A program made the position numbers and the translations under genes. A stretch of 64,000 nt of DNA from positions 620,001 to 684,000 of the forward strand of contig JAUZTG010000042.1 of assembly GCA_030734395.1 (NCBI GenBank), written 5' to 3'. This document shows, in pieces, positions 11,235 to 21,649 of this stretch (its first letter is position 1; the number at the start of each line of letters is the position of its first letter). The notes beneath the pieces were generated by a model, which was not told the origin of the DNA, made no database searches, and saw only the letters and a list, made by a program, of their open reading frames with translations. Origin of the DNA: Sarocladium kiliense. Its lineage: Eukaryota > Ascomycota > Sordariomycetes > Hypocreales > Sarocladiaceae.

Positions 11235-12250
11235 ATGCCGAATCAAGACCCTCTCGAAACAACCGAAGCAGAGAAGATCACGGATATCGATCCTCAAGGT
11301 GACGTGATGCTTGCGCTGCACACGAATGATGGTTCTCTCGTCATGAAAGCCCGATGTTGCTCTAGGATTTTGGCGCTCAGCTCTTCAGTCTTCGCCACTG
11401 TGTTTTCCTCTCAATTCAGAGAAGGGACGAAGCTTCAAGAAGACGAGTGCCCGACCATCGATCTCAAGGAGGATCATCCCACTGCGATGATTCAGACTCT
11501 CACTCTTCTCCATTTCCGTGAGCAAACCACCCGCGACACAGACGAGCTCGTCGCTATTGCTGTCCAAGCCGACAAGTTTGACTGTTGGCTCGCTGTGAGG
11601 GACTGGACAGAGCAAGAAAGTGCGGAATACATGTTGAAGGATAGCTTGCTTGAGGCTCGACAGGTTGGCGATCTCTTGGTCGCTGCTTCGTTGCTCAAGT
11701 TTCGGCAGCCATGTGTGATCCTCACATATGCAGTGAAGGCGCTCCCACCAACATTCTTGGCGGGTCACAACCGCCAAATATTCAAGCACGTCCCAGAAGG
11801 TGTACTCCGTATGGACTCTCCTCTGTCTGCTACCCGGGTCCGATAAGTTGACATCATGCAGTTTATATTTGCGACCAAATCCATGAGCTGTTGTCGCGGC
11901 TACAGACCGAGATCCATGAAGTTGAAAGAAGGCTCAGAAAATATACCAAGTCGGGCACCGTTGTCTCAAGAGGTGCCAGGGTTTTCTGTACTACTTGCGA
12001 CGTGGAGGATGATCCAAGGGTCACCTACTGTCGAAGATGCCAGTCTCGTACCCGCCATCGAGACGTCTGCACGACGGAGTCGAGGGTCGCGAGATACTTC
12101 GATCAGTTGGAAGAGGCGGACTTATGGCCTTTTCCTCAAAGCCCTCAGGCTAAAAGTGCCGAAGACATTCTTAGTCTGATTGGATACTTGATGAACGACC
12201 ATAGGCAATGTCGTGGTTTCTCGACATGCCCCCCTCCAGGTGCAGATTGA
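11235..12250 (+). CDS. BTB/POZ domain protein with C-terminal CxxC pairs
   Basis: Exon 1 (11235-11808) and exon 2 (11862-12250) join over a 53-base GTATGG...CAG intron to restore VLLYICDQIHELLSRL, giving 320 residues. The N-terminal half is a fungal BTB/POZ domain: GDVMLALHTNDGSLVMKA, then SSVFATVFSSQFREG and DHPTAMIQTLTLLHF. BTB domains mediate protein-protein contacts, often with Cullin-3 ligases. After a coiled coil there is FCTTC...YCRRC...DVC, a possible zinc-binding knuckle. A paralogue family of this type is common in filamentous ascomycetes. The partner and process are unknown. Confidence 0.8.
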
Positions 12251-12853
12251 GCAGCTAGAGATTAAATGCGAGAGGTTGATCAGGAACTTTGACATCAATT
12301 TTTGGGCCTTGGAGGCTTTCAGCGCGTCAGTTCCATCCCCGTGGTGAGTTCGGAGTGGCGGTCGATCCTCACGATCTGGTAAAAATGAACGAAGATCTGG
12401 GTCTATCACTATCGGAGCCACGCGGAACAATGAGTTTGCTACGACGACCGAAGTTGCTGTTAGACAGTTGACAAAATGATGAAGAAAAAAATCCATGCTT
12501 CTAGGGTCATGCAGCGAAGAAACGGAGAAAGTCCTGTGCTCTCTCGTGAAGCTTCGACTCTGAGAACCAGTGTCCCGAGCAAGTGCTGATCGACCGCAGA
12601 ACTCCGTCCACAAACAGTCCCTCGACTTTTCGTGACACTCCAGTAGCTACTGCAGAGGTTACGAGAAGTTTGACATTGGGTGACAACGCGGCGCAAGGTG
12701 GAAAAGCATGGCAGCTAGGTCTCATGCCGGAACTTGGTTCGAAGCGGACTTGTGAACCCGCCATCCACTTAACGTCACTGACTAATGCTACCTCAACCTC
12801 GAGTCATCCGGCGACAACCTCAGCGCTGTTCCATAGAAACTCTTTGAAGCCAG
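12251..12853. other. Spacer between BTB gene and FSH1-type gene
   Basis: These 600 bases hold the BTB gene's 3' flank and the hydrolase promoter. Minus-strand open frames near 12122-12764 overlap each other and show no motif. No gene is supported. Confidence 0.45.
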
Positions 12854-13796
12854 ATGCAATCTTTCTTTCGCCTGTCGCAAACTCGATTCTCGCCAGTTCT
12901 CCTCCAAAGGCGTTTCTTTTCCATTCAGACGACTTTACGCTGCACCATGGCCACAACCGAGGCAAATGGCTCACAGCCAGCCGCAAAGCGCAATCTCAAC
13001 GGCAAGAAAGAGATCAAGATCCTCATGATCCATGGTACAGTCTTCACTCCCACTCATCACTTTTCTCCCAAATACTAACACATCAACAGGCTACACCCAG
13101 TCCGGACCTCTCTTCCGCACCAAAACTCGCGCCATGGAGAAACTCCTCGTCAAAACACTCACCCCCTTCTCCCTCCATCCCACCCTCATCTACCCAACAG
13201 CACCCAACCGCCTTCGCCCCTCCGATATCCCCGGCTACACGCCTTCTCCCAACGCAAATCCCGATGACGCTCCTGACATGTGGGCATGGTTCCGGAGAGA
13301 CGAAGCGTCAGGAACGTACCGGTACTTCGATGAGGGCATGACCACTCTCGCCGAAGCCATCCGTGAAGCCGGCGGTATCGAAGCTGTGTGTGGTTTCAGC
13401 CAGGGCGGCGCCATGACAGGTCTTGTGGCTGCAGCATTGGAGCCGGGGAGGAAAATTCCTGAGGGAAAGGGTGGTGACTGGGCGAGAGCACTGAGGGAAG
13501 CCAACGGCGGGAAGGGAGTGAAGTTCGCGGTTTCGTACTCTGGCTTCAGAGCTGTGCCGGAAGACTTCGCCTGGTGCTTCGACCCAAAGATCGCGGTGCC
13601 AAGTCTTCATTACATCGGCAGTCTGGACACGGTAGTTGAGGAGAGCAGGAGTCAGGAGCTGATCGAACGATGTGAGGATCCGAAAGTCATTGTTCACCCT
13701 GGCGGACACCATGTTCCTGTCTCCAAGGAGTGGGTAATGCCATTCGCAGCATTCATCAGAGATAACGCGCAGGATGAGCCGCGCGCGGGACTATGA
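12854..13796 (+). CDS. FSH1-family serine hydrolase
   Basis: Exon 1 (12854-13034) and exon 2 (13090-13796) give 295 residues. The first 31 residues, rich in Arg, Phe and Ser (MQSFFRLSQTRFSPVLLQRR), could be a mitochondrial presequence; a second ATG at 12947 (MATTEANG) would give a cytosolic form. The alpha/beta-hydrolase starts IKILMIHGYTQSG. The catalytic triad is readable as Ser in GFSQGG, Asp in GSLDTVV and His in HPGGHHVP. The family (yeast FSH1-3, human OVCA2) comprises small esterases; substrate here is unknown. It is convergent with RPN5, ending about 160 bases from it. Confidence 0.85.
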
Positions 13797-13959
13797 AGAC
13801 TCAAAGATGCATATAAATAGACACGTATAGATCACATAGACATAGATGAGATCATCGCGCCGTCCATTGTCATATATCCTCACCCGAGGAGTATCTAACC
13901 TGTACAATTACACAACTCCCGTCCGTACTTGTCTAAACCCGGGGCGCCCATGACCTATT

Positions 13960-15562
13960 CTATTTCCCAGCTTTCGGCTTAATGCGGGCCATCATCTCCT
14001 CCTTGGTGATGAGGTGGTCAATCCGCTCGAGGTGACCCAGCAGGCTCTTCATGTTGTGGCTCCATTCGTTCAAGATATCATCCGCATCCCTGGGCTTCGC
14101 GAAGCTGACAACTTGTGCCGGACGGTCGATCTTGGCATAGACGGTCTTGGAAGTGACGAGCTCGCTGATGTACTTCTCCGTCTCTTCATCTGTAAGATCC
14201 AGCAGTTGCGTGAGTCTGCCCATCTGGATCCTGGTGTAGTATTTGGCAATCACGCGCACGTTGTGCTCAATCACGCGCTTGCGAAGATCCTGCCACCTCT
14301 GGTAGGCCTTCTCATCGTCTGACTGGCCAGGCTTGACATCGAACACATCGGTGTCGCACAGATGAGGACCGAACTTCTTCGCGACCTCAGGCCAGCGCAT
14401 GATCTCGTGAACGGTAAAGAGCTTCAAGAGCTCGGCTTCAAGAGGCACCTGTGAGTTTCGGGTGTCGCGATATATCCGCTGAAGCAGGTCATGCTGTTCA
14501 TTGTCGTAGGGTGCGAGGATGACGAAGTAGATGATGCGTTGCAGGACCTATCACTGGGTTAGTCTGCCACCTCAGAACGGGCATATTGGCACTCACGGGA
14601 CGGAGCTTCTTAGGATCCTCCTCGACGGCTGCTGTATCCAACACCTGTCTGTAGTGCTTGCATGCCTCCAAGTACTTGTCGTCATGCTTCGCAAGCATGA
14701 TCTGCTGTTCGTAGTAGCGAAGCTTCAGGTCGGTTGTGTCATCAACTACCTCCTCGGGGACCTCCTCGCCTCTTGCCTTCTTCTTTTCGCGCTCCTTCTT
14801 CTCCTTCTCCAGCTGCTCCGCCGTCTTCACAGGCTTGCGCGCAAGGTATCTCGTGGAAATCTTGCGGCCTAAGATGCCGGCCTGTGTCCAGTCCCCGCTC
14901 TCGATGCAGAGTGCGACTTGTGAAAGGATGAACTCGGTCTTCTCCCGTCTGTCCATTGATCCAAAAGTCTCGACCTGCAGCTCACAGAGGACCTCCGTGG
15001 CTCCCTTCAGGTCGCCCTGCTCCTTCTTGATGTCGGAAAGGATCTTGGTGACGCGCGCGCGCTCGACTTCGACGAAGATCTTGCCTTCGGTGACAGTTCG
15101 TAGGGTCTCGATCACGGAAAGCTTGGTCTCCATGTCCGGGGTCTCGTCGAGGAAGCCAACCACGGTCTGGACCATTTTGGTGATGGCCTGTTTGAGCTGA
15201 CTGTGCTTCTTGGAGAGAACGAGCGTCTGCTCGTTCATCAAGCTCCAGTCGCCTGCTTGTTTGCATAATGTGACGATTGCGATGAGGACTCGTGAGGTGG
15301 ATGCGAGATCGGAGGCCTACTGGGAGTTTAGCATGGGTTGGGTGACCAAGCAAGGGAGAGGTTCACCTGTCGGGTCTGCTTCTCGAGCGCAGAAAGCTTC
15401 TCGATGGCGGCCTGGAGGTTTGACTGCGCATCCAGTGTCAGTAAAGCCGCACTCTTAAAGTGGACAGATTCGAAATACCTGAGCAAGCTTCTCGGCCTCG
15501 GGGATCTGCTCGTCGGCCTCCTTCGAGAAGTCCTTCTCGGGCTTGAGCGTGCCTTCAGACAT
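13960..15562 (-). CDS. RPN5: 26S proteasome regulatory subunit RPN5 (PSMD12)
   Basis: Four exons (15479-15562, 15367-15423, 14597-15316, 13960-14547) join in phase 0 to 482 residues. The N-terminus MSEGTLKPEKDFSKEADEQI leads into helical repeats of the lid scaffold, with a charged Lys/Glu stretch around residue 195. The C-terminal PCI domain includes LLKLFTVHEIMRWPEVAKKF and the winged-helix segment TRIQMGRLTQLLDLTDEETE. Rpn5 is a structural subunit of the proteasome lid and is paralogous to CSN and eIF3 subunits, but length and these segments favour Rpn5. Intron spacing is regular, 55, 50 and 49 bases. Confidence 0.92.
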
Positions 15563-16531
15563 GATGGCGGCTTGGGTGTGATGAACAATATACGTCAGTG
15601 TCCTTCCGGATTCGTGTCGCTGGAGATTCGATCGTCGTGAGGTGGGGAGAAGGGTGACGAGCTGAGGGCGGTGATGCGTGTTTGGAGCTACGATGGCAGT
15701 TGGAGGCGAGGCTCACGCAAGAGGCTCCTGCCTTGCTCAAGTGGGGCTGGAGCAGAGTGGGTCGAGAGTAATGGAACCCACAGGTAACCTACATCATCAA
15801 CCACCAACGTCCTCTCCGAACGTCCTTGATTCTCTCAAATCTTGTTTTTTTAAGTCACATTGTGAAATCACGTACTTGAGCATGCTCTGAGACTATCTTT
15901 AGCGTGTCATGCATAGTAACACGGCCGTGCGCCTGATCTCCGCCGCTACTACCTGAAGTTCAGTCATCGATCGCTCTGTATGTCATCCAGCGTTGAGGAC
16001 ATGGATCACAATCACATTTGTTCATCGATAAGTGCCCACGTGTTCCAGCCGGAGGAGCACGAAACCTGGGCACGATAATTGTCTTGATTGAAGTCCCGCA
16101 TGTATCCGAAGGCAACCTGGGACTTAAGTACCCTTTTGCGCCCTCACAAGTTATCACGGTCGTCCCTATCCAGGGTAAGGATCATCGACACGGGGCATCA
16201 ACTCCAGCTGGAAATCTAGAATCTGGAGCTTGCAAACTGGACTATCCGGCTGCCTCAGCACGCTCTGTTTTGGTCAAGATCACCACAATTGCACAGGAGA
16301 TGTCATGCACGTGAGGTGAGATATGATGATGGGGAATTGAGACGTTTATATAATGCCCTTCATCTGAATGGGCAAAATAGGTACATTTGCCATTTTGTAC
16401 TCCGGTTCCCTCACTATAACGCCCGAATCCAGCCTTGAAAACTTCCCGCTCATTCCTTTTCATTGCCATCTTTGAGAAGACAAGTTGTTGACGAAACAAA
16501 ATGCAGAGTGTCGATGCACGAGTACGGGACC
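15563..16531. other. RPN5 upstream region and 3' flank of membrane-protein gene
   Basis: Nearly 1 kb without a supported gene. CACGTG cores occur near 16036 and 16308. Short open frames overlap on both strands between 15960 and 16500 with no motif. Confidence 0.4.
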
Positions 16532-17570
16532 CTACAGTGCTTTACCGACTTCCGTTGCCGGAAGGCCGTCGATGTAGAGCTCTGGTCGGGAGGGTCGCCT
16601 TGGTGGTGGCTCTCGTCTCGTTGGTGAGAGGTCTGTGTATAGATCTGGTCTTGACGGCCTTCGCCTAGAGGCCATAGTTTCAACATACAGATCCGGGTGC
16701 GACGGCCGTCTCCCTTGGCCGACATAATTGAAGAGATCTGGGTGAGACGGTCTTCTTGAGCCACTCATCCTCGGTGGTGTTTCCAGCAGTATGGCGACTT
16801 CTGGTTTCTGTACGTCATCCTCCGTCAGCGTCTGTGCCGTATCGACGGAGCTGACAGAAGGATGCCGTTCTGCGGCCAACGGATCTTCCTCCTGTTCGAT
16901 AAGTTGTTGCTGCCGCTGTCGTTGTGCGTTCAACATGGCACGCCGCTCACGCCGCTGCTGATCGTTCAGCAGACGACGTGCCTCTCGGTCCTTCCTGCGT
17001 CGGCGGTAGAAGAGGCATGTGACGAGCGATATGAGGTAAATACCCATCATAATAGCGATGGGGATGCCGATTGGCGTAGCCCAACGGAAACCGTGCGGTG
17101 GCTTTGAGACGTCAGCAGCTGTGACAGTTAGATGGTTACCGAAGACACACTCACCGGTTCTTTGGGCGTCCATGGCGGCGATACTGCCCACCGATCATGT
17201 TCCTCGCCTATCGTGCGCAACCAAAAGACATATAAGCTGCTGTCGTTCAAGCCTTTCGGCTCCCATCTTGCGAGGCGGTCTTCAACTAGGTCTATCGAAA
17301 GCTATTAGCACCCGGTGCAACTCTATAGAGAACCGCATTGTGAGTCTTACCCGTGAGATCAACTGCGAGTTTGTACGCGATGATACCGTCGTCAAGATAC
17401 GACATCCGAAACACACCCAAATCCTTCTCGACATCATGGAGATTCTTGTCCCAGTTCACGTGGAACAGCGCTCCGTTCGCGATAGTGCCGTTCCAGGCTG
17501 AGTTCATGAAGCGAAGGCCATTGTTCGTTATCGGTTCTGCGACGGCCGTTGAGCTTGGGGCGCGAGCCAT
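16532..17570 (-). CDS. Single-pass membrane protein with RRPS(H/R)P(D/E)L repeats
   Basis: Three exons, 17351-17570, 17155-17291 and 16532-17101, close in frame to about 308 residues from the ATG at 17570. The N-terminal part (NNGLRFMNSAWNGTIANGAL, later EDRLARWEPKGLNDSSLYVFW) looks extracytoplasmic, like fungal surface proteins with a Kre9-type immunoglobulin-like module. A membrane helix at about residues 128-151 (IGIPIAIMMGIYLISLVTCL) is followed by RRRRK and a cytoplasmic tail with Gln/Arg-rich stretches and four copies of RRPS(H/R)P(D/E)L(F/Y) at residues 235-295. A signal peptide is not seen at this start, so a short upstream exon is likely missing from my model. Function unknown. Confidence 0.65.
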
Positions 17571-19078
17571 CTGGTGTCCCTCAGCGCTCCCCGGCCGGAC
17601 TGAGTCGCAGCAAGCAGCGCCAGCACCCAGATCTCGCGACCTTTGGACGCGGGAGTGGACTTGTGGTGAAATGCCCGGTAGTTCGAGCTGGCTTCGGGAG
17701 TTATATGGGGCGGTTCTGTGGAGGAACTGGGGAAACAGAGGTTCTAAGATATGAAAGCGGGAAAGGAGGAGACTATGTTCATGACTATTGATGAGGAGAA
17801 GAATGGGGAAAACAACGACGTGGGGGGAAACAAGCGGCCACCGGAGCGTCCGGAAGACCTAATCGTTGATTCATGGTCTCAGAACAACAGAAGGGAGGGT
17901 TGACTCGATTTAGTCATGGAAAGCTCTTCCCCCCCAACTGTGGTATGAGACTGAGACTCAGCCCGTGATACGCACTGTGGAGTCGAGTGAAGCGGTGGTC
18001 ATCAACTGACAGTCTACGGCCCTACGTGTCGCCCGGTGAGCTCACGATGCTCTCATCTTGAGGCGGAGCTTGTGGGACAAGCTGCTGCAAATCACGAGCG
18101 TTCCATCGTGAACAAGCTCTCTTGGCGGCAGGTTTTGCCGTCAAGGCTAAGCACAGCTGGTATGCTGGAAGCACCTCAGGATGCGTGGCCTGCATAAGCT
18201 TTCGCTTATTCGCGTTCGACTGTATGTATGTCCGGAAAGGGGGCAGGGCGATGATCTTGTTCTGATGATCTCGTGAGCTTGACATCATCGTACTCAGCTC
18301 AATCCATCGAAGGATAATGTCACCGAGAAAACGATCTGCGGAAGCAAGCCAGCAGAGAAGCTGATCCAGACGCTTGGGTTCTTCCTCGTGGAACCGACCA
18401 CCCTACCGATGGAACACATCCTGCGGAAAGAACCGATCAGAACGAGAGTCTCAAGCAGGATGTCGGCCAGACGGTGGCGACAACAACAGCAGTACTCGTA
18501 ATTCTGGCGGCTGAGTGTCGCATTCCTGCAGCAAGACACTCAAGGCTTGTCGTTGGTCGAGGAGTAAGACACTCATGTCGTTGTCGATGGCTCAGGAAGT
18601 CGACAGGTCAGGGCTGGGCGAAATCCTTAGTCATCCGCCAATACCTCTAAGACATCGGGCGGCTCACCACCACCTACCCACAGCGCCAAATCGCGGGGCA
18701 GAGCAGAGAGCTCCCAGACGCGTCTCCAAGCTAACAACCGAGCCCAACAAATCCGCCTGAACCTCCCTTCACGATCTTCCACACGCCCTGGCCCAAAAGC
18801 CTCATCTCCCGGCCACACACGCCCCCGGGCTCCAGAATCGACGAAAAATCCAATCACGGCGAGACAATCTAATCAGGCCAAGCTTATTGCGCAGCACAGC
18901 GTAGGCCAGCCGCTCCGAGACCGGGTCAACAATCGAGAACGTGAAGCCATCGTGGACTTTTTGTTCGCGGGCGAGTTCCTCATTTTCTCGCTCTTTCGCG
19001 CGCGCTCGCCTTTGGCGGAACGGACGGCCCCAGCTAGCCTTGGAATCCTGAAGAAGGAGAGGTATCGTGAGATTTGGA
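17571..19078. other. Spacer between membrane-protein gene and SPC19
   Basis: About 1.5 kb with divergent flanks. It may hold the missing first exon of the membrane-protein gene near 17600-17750. Minus-strand open frames at 18022-18288 and 18294-18539 have no recognisable motif and I do not call them genes. Confidence 0.4.
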
Positions 19079-19685
19079 ATGGCAATGAGCGGCAGTGGTG
19101 CCAGCTATGGCGACTGCGTGGCCTCCCTCCGCAGCTCGCTGAACTACCTCGAGTCCTCGGTTCAGACGCTTGACAGCGGTGTCTCCGACTTCCCTCGACT
19201 CGTCAACGTTCTCAAGAGCGTTCGTGTATGTGTCCTAGCCACAACCTACCACAACCACCATATTACGCATTTAGTTGTTTTGCAATGCTCCAAGCAACTG
19301 ACAAGTTTAATAGCACTACGAACTCATCCCACAACCCACTCTCGCTGCTGCAGAAGCCTCTCTCCGTGATGAGATCGGCCCCTACATTGCCCTTCTCCTT
19401 TCCCGTGCAGATGCCCAAATAGAGCGACAAGAGCGCCGCATCGAAACACTCAAAGCTCGATCTGAACTTCAGCATGGTCGACTGGCGAACGACGATGCGG
19501 GCGATGGCAGCAGTAGTAGGAAGAAGGGTAGGGGCGCTGGAGGGAGTCGAGCATTGAGCGGAGAGGACAAGTTGAGGGCAAAGGCAGTGAGGCAAAGGAA
19601 GGAGGCGTTGAGATATGGTGTTGAGAGGCTGGAGTTGGAAGTGTTGCAGAAGGAGAGGGAGTTGAGGAAGAGGTTAGATGGCTGA
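19079..19685 (+). CDS. SPC19: DASH complex subunit SPC19
   Basis: Exon 1 (19079-19225) and exon 2 (19314-19685) join in phase 0 at LKSVR/HYELIPQPTL and give 172 residues; a second ATG at 19085 (MSGSGASYGDC) is equally likely. The diagnostic motif is SSVQTLDSGVSDFPRLVNVL followed by HYELIPQPTLAAAEASLRDEIGP, characteristic of Spc19, a component of the DASH/Dam1 ring that couples kinetochores to spindle microtubules. The C-terminal half is a charged coiled coil with a Lys/Gly/Ser-rich break. DASH is restricted largely to fungi, which supports the organism call. Confidence 0.88.
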
Positions 19686-20625
19686 TGTGCGGATTGATGT
19701 GTATATCTGATGAGTTATGATGAATCACGAAGAACTGCTGATACTGTGTCCTGACTTATTGACGTTTGTTGTTCTGTGGCCGGAAACGCAACGTAGGCAC
19801 AATAGTATCACGACAATTGCGGCGGCATGGAACGATCATGTTTGAATGTTTGTTCATCATCTTTCTTCCCTTTGACTATTGCCCGCACTCCCATCCCGCG
19901 CTCGTCGATATAACCCTGCAACAGACCAGCTCATGTCCAGCTGGAAGCACACAACCAACTCTTACTCATCGCTTCCCATTCCTTCCACGATGAATCAAAT
20001 CCAATACCATCCATACCATACGTACAACGCAGTCTGCCCTGCACCCGCATGCCGTGAAGGGGAGTTTTGCGGGGGAGAAATCCTCTCCTCCCACGCCCCC
20101 AGTATAGAACAGTTGACAAAATAGGAACAGACAAGAAAAGAAGAAAACACAAGAAATGAAGACAAGGGTAAGGTTGGATCGTGTTGATCGTGTAGATCGG
20201 TGAAAGGGAAAAGCGAGCCGGCGCCAGTCTGCGAAGAAACAAGGTTTAGAAAGACATGAGAGGAGGTCGCAAGTGAGACCACGCAGGTATCAAGTCAAAA
20301 GCGCCATGGTACGAGAGATGCATCTGCTTTCGCCCATAAAGCCATGGTATATCCTCCTCTCTTCTCTCCCTTTCCGTGATATAAAACCGGTTGCAGGCGC
20401 GACGCAATGTCCACAGATGGCAGCGGCAGATGATGGGGGTTTGTGTTTCGCAAAATTGGAAGAGAAAGAGGCAAAAAGTTGAAAGAGAGAACGACATGGC
20501 AAAAGACATAAACACCGGCTTTCCTGTTTTGTTCGTGATCCTTCCTTTTCCACGCTCTCGCGGACGACCAGCTTTTGCTGTATGTCCCGCAGAACTTGTC
20601 GCGTAAATATTCTTTGCTGCTCCGC
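19686..20625. other. Convergent 3' flanks of SPC19 and SHO1
   Basis: These 940 bases lie between two stop codons facing each other. There are several overlapping open frames on both strands, none recognised. Part is probably a long SHO1 3' untranslated region. Confidence 0.4.
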
Positions 20626-21649
20626 TCATAATAGGATGAGGTAGTTGCTCGGCGCGATACCAGTCTCGCCGCTCTCTTTCCTTGCTTGCCACCACCGTCC
20701 GCTCACATCTGAGACCTCGAGGATCTCATGCTTGGAGAAGGAAATCTCGTTGGCATCTTCGGGATTGGCCTCGTAACTGTAGATCGCCTTTGCCCGATAA
20801 GGGTACTCTGTGGGTGGGACGACCTCGGTATCTGCACCCGGGGACGTCGCCTTGTTGGGTTGCGCGCCTCCAGTCGGGGCTGCACCGTTTGGTGCAGTGC
20901 TGTTGAAGCCGCCATTGAGCTGGGAGCTGCGGGGGCCGTTCATGCCTGGGCCTGCGCCAATGGGCGACGGGTTCTCGAAACCGTTGAGCTGAGCAGAGGT
21001 GTACATCTGTGGCGGCTGCACCGAGTTTGACGTTTCAGGGCGGCCGGTTGCACCATATGCGTTCATGGTCTGGCGATGAAGGGTGGCAGACTCCTTAGTG
21101 AGGGCGAAGGAGTCAAGGAAAGCACGTGGTGTAGACGAAGGAGTAGATCCGAAGTAGAAGACCCATGCGATCTGAGGCTGTTAGTAAGAGTCAGCACAAG
21201 TGGATGAGCAGATACATACCGTGACCATGCATAGGAGGATATAGCCGGCGGCAGCGGCCTGCATAGCAGGCAGCTCACCGTAAATGAGAGCATTGACAGA
21301 GGTGGAGGCGAGGACCAGCCCAACGCCCGAGTAGGTGCTTACAGCCACATGATAGGTGTGCACGGTATCACTGGCGACAACGACAAACACGCCAACCGTG
21401 AGGAATAAGGTATAGACAACGGCCCACCAGGGGAATCTAGACATGCGCTCTTCTTGCACTGTCGCGACAATAGTACCAATGAAGGCGATTAACCATGCCA
21501 GCTACAAACAATGTTAGTTTTCAGGAAATATCAGAATGCAGTAACGAGCAACATACCATGCCGATAGAAATAGTGGCGAGGGCGAATGGGTCGCCGAGGA
21601 CGTTACCCATCTGGATGCCCTTCCGCCGGTTTGCACGCGCATAGTCCAT
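20626..21649 (-). CDS. SHO1: High-osmolarity signalling protein SHO1
   Basis: Three exons (21557-21649, 21220-21501, 20626-21171) give 306 residues; the last acceptor could lie 6 bases earlier. The N-terminus MDYARANRRKGIQMGNVLGD leads to four membrane helices, including IGMLAWLIAFIGTIVA, WWAVVYTLFLTVGVFVVVAS, a Gly/Ala/Ser helix and AGYILLCMVTIAWVFYFGS. A cytoplasmic linker rich in Asn, Pro and Gly follows, and the protein ends in an SH3 domain (about 248-306) with RAKAIYSYEANPED, WWQARKESGETGIAPSNY. In yeast Sho1 senses osmotic stress and recruits Pbs2 through this SH3 domain to activate Hog1. Length and order match the family fully. Confidence 0.93.

Noticed and set aside
18022..18539. Two minus-strand open frames of 81-88 codons left of SPC19
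   Set aside because: No recognisable motif, no splice structure and no supportive neighbours.
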